NCBI GenBank assembly: GCA_029782365.1
Contig: JAKOUW010000244.1
Span: forward strand, 62,001-126,000
Direction of reading: 5' to 3'
From: Chloroflexota bacterium
GTDB lineage: Bacteria > Chloroflexota > Anaerolineae > Anaerolineales > UBA4823
Length of the DNA: 64,000 nt
Shown here: piece after piece, positions 50,650 through 59,050 of the stretch
Layout of the letters: each line of letters begins with the position of its first letter
Position numbering within the stretch: the first letter of the stretch is position 1
Notes under the pieces: model-generated
Told to the model about the DNA's origin: nothing
The model's input: the letters and a program-made list of their open reading frames with translations, nothing else
Database searches by the model: none
Program-made: the position numbers and the translations under genes

Positions 50650-52560
50650 CTAGATTGGTTTTGTTACGGATTTTCTCCGCCTGCGAATAGCAAACCAGAC
50701 GAAACCAACAAACAAGAAACCAAAGACACAAACGAGACATAAGCCAAGAATAATTAAAAACAGATCAGTCAAAGGGTTTTGCGGCTGGACCTGTAAAGTA
50801 AGAAAGGCCGTGCGTTCAACAGGCCGACTATTCGACCCCACAGCTTGCGTATAGACATTGATTCCGTATAAACCTTCTTGAGTAGGTTTCCAACTCACAG
50901 AAGCCTGGTCAAGTTGAATTTCCAACATAATATTCTCGGTTGAACCATCGGGTTTCTGAATAAAGGCTGAGGCGGCTTGTAAAGGAAGATTTATCCCTTG
51001 GTCCTCAATATGGGCAGAAATGGAAACCTCAGCGCCAAACGCCGGCAGAATAGGTAGGGCATTGGCTTGAAGTGTAGGTCCACCAGCAAAATGTGCTGAA
51101 AGTGCATACTCTGCGCCGGTTGGAGGCGTCTTATCGGACGCCTCAAGCCGCACCACCCATGCGCCTGGTTTGGGGTTATTAAACCCATAACCCAGGTAAA
51201 ACAACATACTGGGGTCGTTGACAATCACCAGGCCGTTCTTCTGGGGATCAAGGGTAATCTCATTGCCGCTGGCGCCTCGAACACGTACATTTAAGGATCG
51301 AGATGAATCAAATAAAGCGAAACTGGCGACAGTTACGCCAGGATCGATATTAATCGTCAGTTCCTGGTTTCCTCCAGCCGGGATGGTTCCTGTAAACATC
51401 CGCGTAAACTGTAAACCGGGCGCTGCGTTAGCAGCAGAAGCTGCATCAGGCTCATCTATCAACTCGCCGGCCGGAGTTTGCAGAAGAGGCAGGACAAAAT
51501 TATCAAATACATCTTTACTCGTGTTCAGTTCAATATGCAATGTGGATGATTGGCCGGAATGCAATGGTATCGCATTGACGCTGTTTAAAGAGACAACTAA
51601 ATCGGAGGGGACTGCAGTGCAAGGCGATTTAAATCCGTCTAAGATCGGTGTACCAGCTAAATCGTTAAAACGGATGCCTTTGCGATGAGTGATCTGCAAG
51701 TTGAAAATATTTAACATATAACTTGGGCGAATTTCGAGAGATGCCGGCAAATAAAAGCCAAGTGAGGCCGGTAAATTTGCACATTCGGAGCCGCCCATCG
51801 GAGATCCTAGCATGATCAGTTGGGCTACATCACGCTGCTGCATCTGTTGATCAATGTACATGCGGCTGATGATACCTCCCATCGAGTGGCCGATTAAATC
51901 AACCATTTCAGCACCGGTTTTTCGCTTTACACCCTGGATGTACTTGGCTAATTCTTGTGAATTTTGAATAACTGTATTTGTTCTTTGGCGAGGATTGGTA
52001 AGCGATCCTGTGTTCATGATTCCTTCGACCTGGCCATCACCAACAGCATAACCTTGTAAACCAACCTTAGCTAAAAAGCCTTCAGGTCCAAGATAATTCT
52101 GCCATCCTTCATAACTCGATAAGAAACCATGTACCATGACAACAGGTCTTGGGGACACTTTTATTGTTAGGGGCGAGATTGAATCCGAGGATTGATCGAC
52201 GATAATTGATATTTGCCTGAAGGGCATCGGTTTGCCCCCGGACTGCCAGTACCAACCAAGTGTACTGATAGGCGTGGTCCGGCAAGTTGTTTTTCCTGAG
52301 GGAAGAGAACAAGAGGCGACAACCAGACCGCTGTCTAGTTGAAACGCAGCATTTCTTTCGTTCGAACTGGAAATGACATTTTCGATAACCAGCGATACTT
52401 GATCTCCATCATGAATTTCGGTAGTTTTTTGATTTGAACGGTTTATTAGAATAATTGTAGCCGCGGCAGCGTTGACTGATAAAATTGGCGGGGTCCAAAT
52501 CAGGATTAGGAGAGTGAGGAAACCTGCCAGTCCGATAAACAGCCTTTTCGACTCCTTCAT
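50650..52560 (-). CDS. Secreted lipase-like alpha/beta hydrolase with C-terminal TM
   Basis: A 636-aa protein with an N-terminal signal peptide (about 1-30), an alpha/beta hydrolase domain with VMVHGFLSSYEGWQN and nucleophile elbow GHSMGGI, then a long beta-rich region, and a C-terminal TM segment followed by a basic cytoplasmic end (RRRRKS). The active-site pattern suggests an esterase or lipase displayed on the cell surface. GGAGG lies upstream of the ATG, with a TATAAT box at 52603-52608 on the minus strand. Its stop abuts the LuxR-kelch stop with no spacer. Confidence 0.83.
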   Translation of the reverse strand: MKESKRLFIGLAGFLTLLILIWTPPILSVNAAAATIILINRSNQKTTEIHDGDQVSLVIENVISSSNERNAAFQLDSGLVVASCSLPSGKTTCRTTPISTLGWYWQSGGKPMPFRQISIIVDQSSDSISPLTIKVSPRPVVMVHGFLSSYEGWQNYLGPEGFLAKVGLQGYAVGDGQVEGIMNTGSLTNPRQRTNTVIQNSQELAKYIQGVKRKTGAEMVDLIGHSMGGIISRMYIDQQMQQRDVAQLIMLGSPMGGSECANLPASLGFYLPASLEIRPSYMLNIFNLQITHRKGIRFNDLAGTPILDGFKSPCTAVPSDLVVSLNSVNAIPLHSGQSSTLHIELNTSKDVFDNFVLPLLQTPAGELIDEPDAASAANAAPGLQFTRMFTGTIPAGGNQELTINIDPGVTVASFALFDSSRSLNVRVRGASGNEITLDPQKNGLVIVNDPSMLFYLGYGFNNPKPGAWVVRLEASDKTPPTGAEYALSAHFAGGPTLQANALPILPAFGAEVSISAHIEDQGINLPLQAASAFIQKPDGSTENIMLEIQLDQASVSWKPTQEGLYGINVYTQAVGSNSRPVERTAFLTLQVQPQNPLTDLFLIILGLCLVCVFGFLFVGFVWFAIRRRRKSVTKPI

Positions 52561-52681
52561 TTAAACCTCCACTAATTTGTACTCCGAAAAATCAATTACT
52601 TTATTATAAAGAGAGCAGCGATAGTTATGATTAGGAAGAGTTAAGAATAATCTATTTTTAGCGAAATTATCAAATTACCTA

Positions 52682-52709
52682 TTGACATATCCTGAGTAGG
52701 TGTTAAAAT
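52682..52709 (+). promoter_or_regulatory. Strong promoter of the lys operon
   Basis: TTGACA at 52682-52687 and TGT-TAAAAT at 52701-52709 (extended -10), with 16 bases between hexamers. Transcription would start near 52716-52717, giving a leader of about 178 bases before lysW. Confidence 0.75.
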
Positions 52710-52719
52710 TGCGCCCAAT

Positions 52720-52806
52720 ATGTTTACCTTTCAAATGAGCCCGCAGGCCCGCTCCCGTTTCCCGAAGCAACAATCTACCTCCGGAAGGAAGGGTATTTTT
52801 GTTTGA
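52720..52806 (+). CDS. Candidate leader peptide of the lys operon (28 aa)
   Basis: An open frame from ATG 52720 to TGA 52804-52806, starting only a few bases after the predicted transcript start. Its 28 residues include Arg11, Arg13, Lys16, Arg23 and Lys24, so five of 28 are Arg or Lys. There is no Shine-Dalgarno, so initiation would be near-leaderless. It could instead be chance, but its position and its 3' end overlapping a predicted antiterminator arm fit a leader peptide. Confidence 0.45.
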   Translation: MFTFQMSPQARSRFPKQQSTSGRKGIFV

Positions 52807-52853
52807 CGGTGAGTAGCCCAATCGTGTAATATAAACCCAAACAGCCCTCCTTC
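52784..52853 (+). promoter_or_regulatory. Candidate antiterminator helix, exclusive with the terminator
   Basis: GAAGGAAGGG at 52784-52793 can pair with CCCTCCTTC at 52845-52853 in nine base pairs with one bulged A. The second arm is also the left arm and loop of the terminator at 52841-52865, so the two structures cannot form together. The first arm lies in the last codons of the leader peptide frame. Confidence 0.5.
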
Positions 52854-52870
52854 TCGGAGGGCTGTTTTAT
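52841..52870 (+). terminator. Attenuator terminator upstream of lysW
   Basis: A perfect 10-bp stem ACAGCCCTCC (52841-52850) and GGAGGGCTGT (52856-52865) with loop TTCTC, followed by TTTAT. It stands between the lys promoter and lysW on the plus strand, and no plus-strand gene lies upstream for it to end, so a regulatory role is likely. Confidence 0.8.
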
Positions 52871-52893
52871 TACCTATAAAGGAGAGAGATCGT

Positions 52894-53064
52894 ATGGCTT
52901 TTGTAACTTGTGTAGAATGTGCGGCAGAAATAACATTGGATAAAAATACTGAAATTGGAGAAATTTTGGTGTGCCCGGACTGCGGTGTTGATTTGGAAGT
53001 GATTTCAATCGATCCGCCAAAAGTGAGCCTGGCGCCGATGGAACAAGAAGATTGGGGAGAGTAA
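52894..53064 (+). CDS. lysW: LysW amino-group carrier protein
   Basis: A 56-aa carrier, below most length cutoffs but clear. It has the zinc-binding cysteines C6/C9 and C27/C30 (TCVECA and VCPDCG), and the characteristic C-terminal EDWGE. The final Glu56 is the attachment point for alpha-aminoadipate or glutamate, so its amino group is shielded while side-chain chemistry is done. AAAGGAG lies just upstream of the ATG. It is the first gene of the six-gene operon, and lysX starts one base after its stop. Confidence 0.96.
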   Translation: MAFVTCVECAAEITLDKNTEIGEILVCPDCGVDLEVISIDPPKVSLAPMEQEDWGE

Positions 53065-53065
53065 G

Positions 53066-53968
53066 ATGAGCGGTTCATTTGATTCGTTGAAAATCGGTGT
53101 ATTATTTTCTCGAGTAAGGGTGGAGGAAAAATGGATTTTCGCTGCCTTGGAAAACCGGGGCGTGGCTTACGAACGGATCGACGACCGCAATGTATCATTT
53201 GATCTCGAATATCCTAATGGCTGGCGTTCGTACAGCGCAGTTTTGGAACGAAGCATCAGCTACAATTCAGGTTTGAATGCACTCAGAGTTTTAAATGCAT
53301 TTGGCGTTCCGACAGTAAACACATCTGCTGTAGCGGAAGTGTGTGGCGACAAGTTGGCGACCAGCGTCCGCTTGGCAGCAGCAGGAATTCCCCAACCTCA
53401 CAATATCATAGCCTTCTCTCCCGAATCGGCGTTGGAAGCAATAGAAAAGTTTGGTTATCCGGTTGTATTAAAACCAGTGGTCGGTTCGTGGGGGCGATTA
53501 CTGGCGAAGATCAATGATCGTGATGCGGCGGAAGCAATTCTTGAACACAAATCCATGCTAGGGTCCGTTCAGCATTCAGTATTTTACATTCAAGAATATA
53601 TAGACAAGCCCGGCCGAGATATTCGTGCGATTGTCATCGGAGATCGCGTCTTGACTGCAATCTATCGAAAATCCGAGCATTGGATTACCAATACTGCCCG
53701 AGGCGGTGAGGGTGAACTATGCCCTATCACATCTGAAGTTGAAGAGCTTTGCCTGCGATCCGCGTCAGCAGTTGGTGGTGGTGTATTGGCTGTTGACCTG
53801 GTGGAGCATCCAGAACGGGGCTTATTGGTCAATGAGATAAACCATACCATGGAATTCCATACAGCTCAGCCGATCAGCGGTGTGAATATCGCGGAGGAGA
53901 TTGTGGAGTACACCTTGAAAGTGGCCAAAAAAGCGACTGAGTTCCACTCTGTGGGGGAACCGGTATGA
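53066..53968 (+). CDS. lysX: LysW ligase (LysX/ArgX type)
   Basis: A 300-aa RimK-type ATP-grasp ligase that joins the LysW C-terminal Glu gamma-carboxyl to the amino group of alpha-aminoadipate (LysX) or glutamate (ArgX). Visible: VVLKPVVGSWGRLLAKI for nucleotide binding, IQEYIDKPGRDIRAIVIG, and the metal-binding LLVNEINHTMEFH. It is coupled to lysW upstream and overlaps lysY by four bases. Whether it takes aminoadipate, glutamate or both cannot be told from sequence alone. Confidence 0.93.
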   Translation: MSGSFDSLKIGVLFSRVRVEEKWIFAALENRGVAYERIDDRNVSFDLEYPNGWRSYSAVLERSISYNSGLNALRVLNAFGVPTVNTSAVAEVCGDKLATSVRLAAAGIPQPHNIIAFSPESALEAIEKFGYPVVLKPVVGSWGRLLAKINDRDAAEAILEHKSMLGSVQHSVFYIQEYIDKPGRDIRAIVIGDRVLTAIYRKSEHWITNTARGGEGELCPITSEVEELCLRSASAVGGGVLAVDLVEHPERGLLVNEINHTMEFHTAQPISGVNIAEEIVEYTLKVAKKATEFHSVGEPV

Positions 53969-54999
53969 CGAGAGTCTCCATCATCGGTGGTTCGGGATAT
54001 ACAGGCGGGGAACTGCTGAGGATCCTGCTGGATCACCCTGAAGTTGAAGTGAAACAGGTTTCTTCACGCAACCACTTAGGCGAGTTTGTTTACCAAGTGC
54101 ATCCAAATCTGCGCAAACGCACACAATTAAAATTTTGTGATCCAGCCCAAATTGAAGATGCCGATGTCCTTTTTTTAGCATTGCCACATGGACAAGCTCA
54201 GCACCATATTGATGAATTCGCCCGCCTCGCCGGAAAAATTGTGGACTTATCCGCTGACTTTCGTTTACACAGTCCTGAGGATTATCAGAAGTGGTATGGC
54301 GAATCCCATTCATCGCCAGAGTGGCTCACAAAATTCGTTTACGGCCTGCCAGAATTGCATAGATCTGAAATGGTGAACGCCAGTTATATCAGCGGGGTAG
54401 GATGCAATGCCACGGCGACAAACCTGGCTTTGCTACCGCTTGTTCGAGCGAATCTTATCGAAACTTCCACTCCGATCTTCGTTGAAATTAAAGTCGGCTC
54501 GTCGGAAGGTGGAGCTGAAGGAAACCCCGGCTCACACCATCCGGAACGGGCCAATGTCGTCCGAACCTTTTCTGCGTTTGGTCATCGGCACACTGGTGAA
54601 GTGGTCCAGGAACTTGGGTTGAAGAATGTGCACCTCACAATGACTTCGGTGGATTTGGTGCGTGGTGTACTTGCTTCTGCTCATGTGATGACGAAACCCG
54701 GGGTGGCTAATAAAGATTTATGGAAAGCATATCGGACCATGGCAAATGAAAATCCTTTTGTGCGCGTGGTAAAAGAACAGCGAGGTATTTATCGCGTGCC
54801 GGAACCAAAAATTTTATCTGGATCCAATTACGCTGACCTGGGTTTTGAACTCGATGAAAACAATGGTCACCTGGTTGCCATGTGTGCAATTGATAACTTA
54901 ATGAAAGGCGCTGCCGGTTCTGCTGTCCAATCTATGAACCTGTTACTCGGTTTGGATGAAACAACTGGATTGAATTTTCCTGGATTACATCCGATCTAG
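53965..54999 (+). CDS. lysY: LysW-aminoadipate/glutamate phosphate reductase (LysY, ArgC-like)
   Basis: A 344-aa NAD(P)-dependent reductase of the ArgC family. The N-terminal nucleotide-binding SIIGGSGYTGGELLRILL and the nucleophile Cys147 in SGVGCNATATNLAL are present, as is a GSSEGGAEGNPGS segment typical of the LysY branch. It reduces the LysW-bound acyl phosphate to the semialdehyde. It overlaps lysX by four bases and is followed by lysZ after a 19-base gap. Confidence 0.95.
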   Translation: MTRVSIIGGSGYTGGELLRILLDHPEVEVKQVSSRNHLGEFVYQVHPNLRKRTQLKFCDPAQIEDADVLFLALPHGQAQHHIDEFARLAGKIVDLSADFRLHSPEDYQKWYGESHSSPEWLTKFVYGLPELHRSEMVNASYISGVGCNATATNLALLPLVRANLIETSTPIFVEIKVGSSEGGAEGNPGSHHPERANVVRTFSAFGHRHTGEVVQELGLKNVHLTMTSVDLVRGVLASAHVMTKPGVANKDLWKAYRTMANENPFVRVVKEQRGIYRVPEPKILSGSNYADLGFELDENNGHLVAMCAIDNLMKGAAGSAVQSMNLLLGLDETTGLNFPGLHPI

Positions 55000-55018
55000 C
55001 GTTTAGAAAGCGATTTTC

Positions 55019-55843
55019 ATGAGTATTCAAAATCAATCTGTCATTGTTGTCAAATTGGGTGGTACGGAGGGTGTGGATTTTTCAGCTATTTGTTCAGATG
55101 CGGTCGATATCATCAAAGGGGGACAGAAGTTGGTGCTTGTACACGGCGGTTCTGCAGAAGCGAACGCACTTGGTGAAGCTTTGGGTAGCCCCCCAAAATT
55201 TATTATTTCGCCGTCGGGTTTTAGTTCCCGATATACCGACCGCAAAACCCTGGAAATATTTTGCATGGCTGTTAATGGGAAAATCAACACGCTCCTGACT
55301 GCCCAACTTCAGAGAATGGGAGTCAATGCTTTCGGAATGAGCGGGGTAGACGGTCAACTCCTTTGGGCGAGTCGGAAGGAAGCCATCCAATCCATCGAAA
55401 ACGGGAAACGAAAAATCATCCGAGACGATTTCAGTGGAAAGATTGAGCGCGTCAATACGGACCTCCTTTTAACTTTACTTGAGAATAATTATGTGCCGGT
55501 TGTCGCTCCAATCGCTCTTAGCCCAGAAGGTGATCCGCTAAATGTAGATGCAGACCGGGCAGCCGCGATGATCGCAGCGGCGCTGCAGGCAGATATGCTA
55601 ATTTTGTTGACTGCCGTTCCAGGGTTAATGAGTAAATACCCCGACGAAACATCAGTCATCGCCTATATCGCTCAGGCAAAATTACAGCAAGCTATGGAAG
55701 CTGCGCAGGGCCGGATGAAGAAAAAAGTCCTTGGCGCGGAAGAGGCCTTGCAAGGTGGCGTAAAGCGAGTGGTGATTGGCGATGGGCGAGTGGAAAAGCC
55801 TATTTCAAAAGCATTGGCCGGAAAAGGAACGGTAATTGAATGA
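55019..55843 (+). CDS. lysZ: LysW-aminoadipate/glutamate kinase (LysZ, ArgB-like)
   Basis: A 274-aa amino-acid-kinase-fold protein. Substrate and phosphate contacts appear in VVKLGGTEG and LVHGGSAEAN, the later NVDADRAAAMIAAALQ is the nucleotide region. It phosphorylates the side-chain carboxyl of LysW-bound substrate. It precedes lysJ with a four-base overlap (ATGA). Confidence 0.95.
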   Translation: MSIQNQSVIVVKLGGTEGVDFSAICSDAVDIIKGGQKLVLVHGGSAEANALGEALGSPPKFIISPSGFSSRYTDRKTLEIFCMAVNGKINTLLTAQLQRMGVNAFGMSGVDGQLLWASRKEAIQSIENGKRKIIRDDFSGKIERVNTDLLLTLLENNYVPVVAPIALSPEGDPLNVDADRAAAMIAAALQADMLILLTAVPGLMSKYPDETSVIAYIAQAKLQQAMEAAQGRMKKKVLGAEEALQGGVKRVVIGDGRVEKPISKALAGKGTVIE

Positions 55844-57018
55844 ATTCCCAAGACATCATTGCACTGGAAAACAGCCACACATCCGGATTGTATATTAAAC
55901 AACCAATCGTTTTTGTGCGTGGGGAAGGAGCCACACTTTGGGATGCTGATGGCATACCTTACCTGGATTGTGCGGCAGGCCATGGAGCAGCTAACCTGGG
56001 TCACGGGAATAAGAAAGTCGCCGCGGCCATTGCCGCACAAGCAGGCAGGCTAATCACTCTATTTGAATCCTATTCCAATGATCAAAGAGCCAAGCTCATG
56101 GAAAAAATAACGCAAATCATGCCGGGCTTGAACCGGGTATTTTTCTGCAATTCTGGCACCGAAGCGGTTGAAGCGGCAATTAAATTTTCGCGGTTATCCA
56201 CAGGAAGATCGGGAATTGTTGCCACGATGCGCGCTTTTCACGGGCGAACGTACGGTGCATTGTCTGCTACTTTCAATAAAAAATACCACGCTGGGTTTGA
56301 ACCATTGGTGCCTGGATTTAGCCACGTTCCTTATAATAATTTGGAGGCTCTCGACAAGGCGATCGGATCCGAGACTGCAGCTTTTATCTTGGAGGTCGTT
56401 CAAGGCGAAGGTGGTATCTACCTAGCAGACCAAGAATACGTACAAAAAGCCCGCCAATTGTGCGGTGAACGCGGCGCTTTGTTAATCGTTGATGAAATTC
56501 AATCCGGTTTTGGCCGCACAGGTCGAATGTTTGCTGTCCAACATACCGGTGTGTCTCCTGATTTACTTTGCATGGCAAAGTCAATGGCAGGTGGGTTGCC
56601 GATGGGTGCGGTATTGATTGGTCCCGAAGTTAAGAATCTTGCGCCTGGCGCCCATGGTTCAACCTTTGGTGGAAACCCGCTGGCGTGCGCTGCAGCATTG
56701 GCTGCGCTCGAAGTGATCGAAGAAGAGAATTTGTGTGATCAGGCGGCGTCAAAAGGTAATTATCTTTTAGATGGCTTGAAAAAGTTAAAATCTCCTTTGA
56801 TTAGAGAGGTGCGCGGAATAGGTTTGATGATCGGGATTGAATTAAAACAAAAGGTTGCGCCTTATTTGCGTGCAATGCAAGAAAAGCACATCCTGGTGTT
56901 GAATGCCGGCTTGACTACAATCCGATTATTGCCGCCTTTAGTGATAACTTATGAACAGCTTGATTTTCTCTTAAGATCATTGCAAGATGTCCTGTCTGTT
57001 GAGATGGCCGATGCCTGA
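55840..57018 (+). CDS. lysJ: LysW-aminoadipate/glutamate semialdehyde aminotransferase (LysJ)
   Basis: A 392-aa class III PLP aminotransferase of the ArgD/LysJ family. It has FFCNSGTEAVEAAIKFSR, the PLP Asp in LIVDEIQSGFGRTGRM, and the Schiff-base Lys in LCMAKSMAGGLPMGA. It transfers an amino group to the LysW-bound semialdehyde, giving LysW-lysine or LysW-ornithine. It overlaps lysK by eight bases. Confidence 0.95.
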   Translation: MNSQDIIALENSHTSGLYIKQPIVFVRGEGATLWDADGIPYLDCAAGHGAANLGHGNKKVAAAIAAQAGRLITLFESYSNDQRAKLMEKITQIMPGLNRVFFCNSGTEAVEAAIKFSRLSTGRSGIVATMRAFHGRTYGALSATFNKKYHAGFEPLVPGFSHVPYNNLEALDKAIGSETAAFILEVVQGEGGIYLADQEYVQKARQLCGERGALLIVDEIQSGFGRTGRMFAVQHTGVSPDLLCMAKSMAGGLPMGAVLIGPEVKNLAPGAHGSTFGGNPLACAAALAALEVIEEENLCDQAASKGNYLLDGLKKLKSPLIREVRGIGLMIGIELKQKVAPYLRAMQEKHILVLNAGLTTIRLLPPLVITYEQLDFLLRSLQDVLSVEMADA

Positions 57019-58060
57019 CAAGGACACCTTAACTGGGTTGATAAGCCGTTACAGCCCTTCCGGGCAAGAGCGCCCTGCCGTGGATTGGCTTGTCGAAAGA
57101 ATGAAATATTTAGGTTTCACGAACGCATATCGTGATCAGGTTGGAAATTCAATCGGTGAGATCGGCAAGGGCGAGAGACTGATTGTTTTGCTCGGCCATA
57201 TCGATACTGTGCCCGGAGAAATTGTTGTCCATGAAGAAAATGGTTGCCTTTTTGGAAGAGGTTCTGTTGATGCAAAGGGTCCCTTAGCTTGTTTCGTCGA
57301 TGCTGCTGCTAATCTAATTTATGACCTGAAAAATTGGAAAATTGTTGTGATTGGGGCAGTCGAAGAAGAGCGAAATTCTGATGGCGCGCGTTATATTATT
57401 GACCGTTATCATCCGGAATATGCCATCATTGGTGAGCCTAATCATTGGGAAAGAGTCGCCATTGGTTATAAAGGCAGCGCCAGGGCAGATATTCAAGTGC
57501 AAAAATCTATGACTCATACCGCGGGTCAACAGGGATCGGCATGTGAAGCAGTTGTAGATGTCTGGCAAAAAATAAAAAATATGTCAGAAAGTTACAATAA
57601 AGGAAAAGAAAAGATTTTTGAGCAAATAACACCCTCCCTGCAAGCAATAAATTCCGGTGGAGACGGATTCACCAGTTTCGCAAAACTTTCTGTAGGGGTT
57701 CGGCTACCAGTAGGATATTCATATAATGAGTGGTACCAGGGGCTGAGAGATTTGGCAACGGGGGCTGAAATAAGCCCGAATGGTTTCCCGATTGAGGGCT
57801 GGTTGTGTGACAAAAATACACCAATCATCCGGGCACTACTTAATGGAATCCGTTCAGTAGGAGGAAAACCCAGCTTTGTGACAAAGACAGGGACAGCGGA
57901 CCTTAATATCGTAGCCCCTGCGTGGAGATGCCCGTGTGCTGTGTATGGGCCGGGCGATTCTTCGCTTGACCATACTCCGTATGAGCATATCATCCTCGAT
58001 GACTATTTTCGTGCAGTTCAAGTATTGGCAGAGGCTTTACGGATCTTGACCCAAAAATAA
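57011..58060 (+). CDS. lysK: LysW-lysine/ornithine hydrolase (LysK)
   Basis: A 349-aa M20-type metallopeptidase that releases lysine or ornithine from LysW. Zinc-site motifs are LLGHIDTVPG, GRGSVDAKGPL and the catalytic-Glu region AVEEERNSDGARY, then IIGEPNHW. ATG 57011 is preferred over the longer reading from 56987 because the MPDKDTLTGL N-terminus fits the family. It ends the operon at a terminator. Confidence 0.94.
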   Translation: MPDKDTLTGLISRYSPSGQERPAVDWLVERMKYLGFTNAYRDQVGNSIGEIGKGERLIVLLGHIDTVPGEIVVHEENGCLFGRGSVDAKGPLACFVDAAANLIYDLKNWKIVVIGAVEEERNSDGARYIIDRYHPEYAIIGEPNHWERVAIGYKGSARADIQVQKSMTHTAGQQGSACEAVVDVWQKIKNMSESYNKGKEKIFEQITPSLQAINSGGDGFTSFAKLSVGVRLPVGYSYNEWYQGLRDLATGAEISPNGFPIEGWLCDKNTPIIRALLNGIRSVGGKPSFVTKTGTADLNIVAPAWRCPCAVYGPGDSSLDHTPYEHIILDDYFRAVQVLAEALRILTQK

Positions 58061-58095
58061 AAAACTGGCAGCTCATTCGGCTGCCAGTTTTCCAA
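58061..58095. terminator. Bidirectional terminator between lysK and secF
   Basis: AAAACTGGCAGC (58061-58072) pairs with GCTGCCAGTTTT (58080-58091), a perfect 12-bp stem with a seven-base loop and A/T flanks usable in both directions. Confidence 0.9.
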
Positions 58096-59019
58096 TTACG
58101 CTGCAGTTTGTTCTGGATTTCTTCTAAACCAATTCTTCCAATCCTGGTTCTCCCAAACAACCAGAATTGAGGCCGCATTGAATATCGATGAATAGGTACC
58201 TGAGAAAATACCGACCAGCAAGATGATCACAAAGTGCTGAGTAGTTGAACCGCCTATCAGTGCCAGCGCCAATAAATTTAGCATGACGGTCAACTGGGTA
58301 TTGATCGACCGATCCAAAGTTTGAACAATCGAGTGATTCACGAGGGTCGCATATGGCAGCTTTCGATAAATATTGGCATTTTCGCGAATGCGATCAAACA
58401 CAACGATCGTATCGTGAACAGAAAAACCAATCACTGTGAGAAGTGCAGTGAGAAAAAGAGCATCTGCCTCCCAGCCGATGAATTTACCTAACATTGCTTC
58501 TATTCCTACGACCACTAGAATATCATGGAGCATGGCAATGATTGCGCTGATACCGTAGCGGTGAGCGTTTTGAACGCCACGAAATGCAAACCAAATGTAA
58601 CCCATGATAAATAAGGCTGCAAGTGCTACTGCGATTCCAGCCTGGTTGACTACTTCTGCGCCGATGGCAGGGTCAACGTTTTCGTAGCGATTAACCACAA
58701 TTTTGGAATTAAATTTTGTTTCCATTGCGGCGATTAGCTGGGTTTTTTGATCATCAGCCATTTTATCCGAGCGAATGATCATAATATCTGTTCCGGATGT
58801 TTGAACAACTGAATCTTTGAAGCCATGTTCCTGATAGAACGCCCGCATTTCTGAAGTCTGCGGCACAGTACCAGAGGTAAATTTCACTTCGAGCAAGCTT
58901 CCGCCGCGGAAATCTAGACCAAGAGGCAAACCAAAAACGATCAAGAAGATCAGGCCAGGTATGATAATCAGCAGTGACAAGCCAAAAAACCAATAGCGTT
59001 TTGCGACAATATCTAACAT
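58096..59019 (-). CDS. secF: Protein translocase subunit SecF
   Basis: A 307-aa membrane protein with six TM segments and a first periplasmic domain. GLDFRGGSLLEVKF is the SecF signature; later GFSVHDTIVVFDRIREN marks the TM4-5 region. With SecD it uses the proton motive force to finish Sec-dependent export. It lies 31 bases after secD on the same strand. Confidence 0.96.
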   Translation of the reverse strand: MLDIVAKRYWFFGLSLLIIIPGLIFLIVFGLPLGLDFRGGSLLEVKFTSGTVPQTSEMRAFYQEHGFKDSVVQTSGTDIMIIRSDKMADDQKTQLIAAMETKFNSKIVVNRYENVDPAIGAEVVNQAGIAVALAALFIMGYIWFAFRGVQNAHRYGISAIIAMLHDILVVVGIEAMLGKFIGWEADALFLTALLTVIGFSVHDTIVVFDRIRENANIYRKLPYATLVNHSIVQTLDRSINTQLTVMLNLLALALIGGSTTQHFVIILLVGIFSGTYSSIFNAASILVVWENQDWKNWFRRNPEQTAA

Positions 59020-59050
59020 TCGAGGTGCTCCTTAACCAACCACTCTAATC

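Larger units (their letters stand above)
52561..52893. other. Intergenic region holding two promoters and the lys operon leader
   Basis: Left part: the minus-strand promoter (TATAAT 52603-52608) and GGAGG for the lipase-like gene. Right part: a plus-strand promoter, a 28-codon reading frame and a hairpin with T-run before lysW, described separately. No other gene is seen. Confidence 0.7.

Noticed and set aside
52682..52893. Lysine riboswitch or T-box in the lysW leader
   Set aside because: I cannot find the conserved cores of the lysine riboswitch or of a T-box. The short peptide and two-helix arrangement is a better fit.
56987..57010. Longer lysK start at ATG 56987
   Set aside because: The extra residues do not match the family N-terminus and increase the overlap with lysJ to 32 bases; ATG 57011 fits better.
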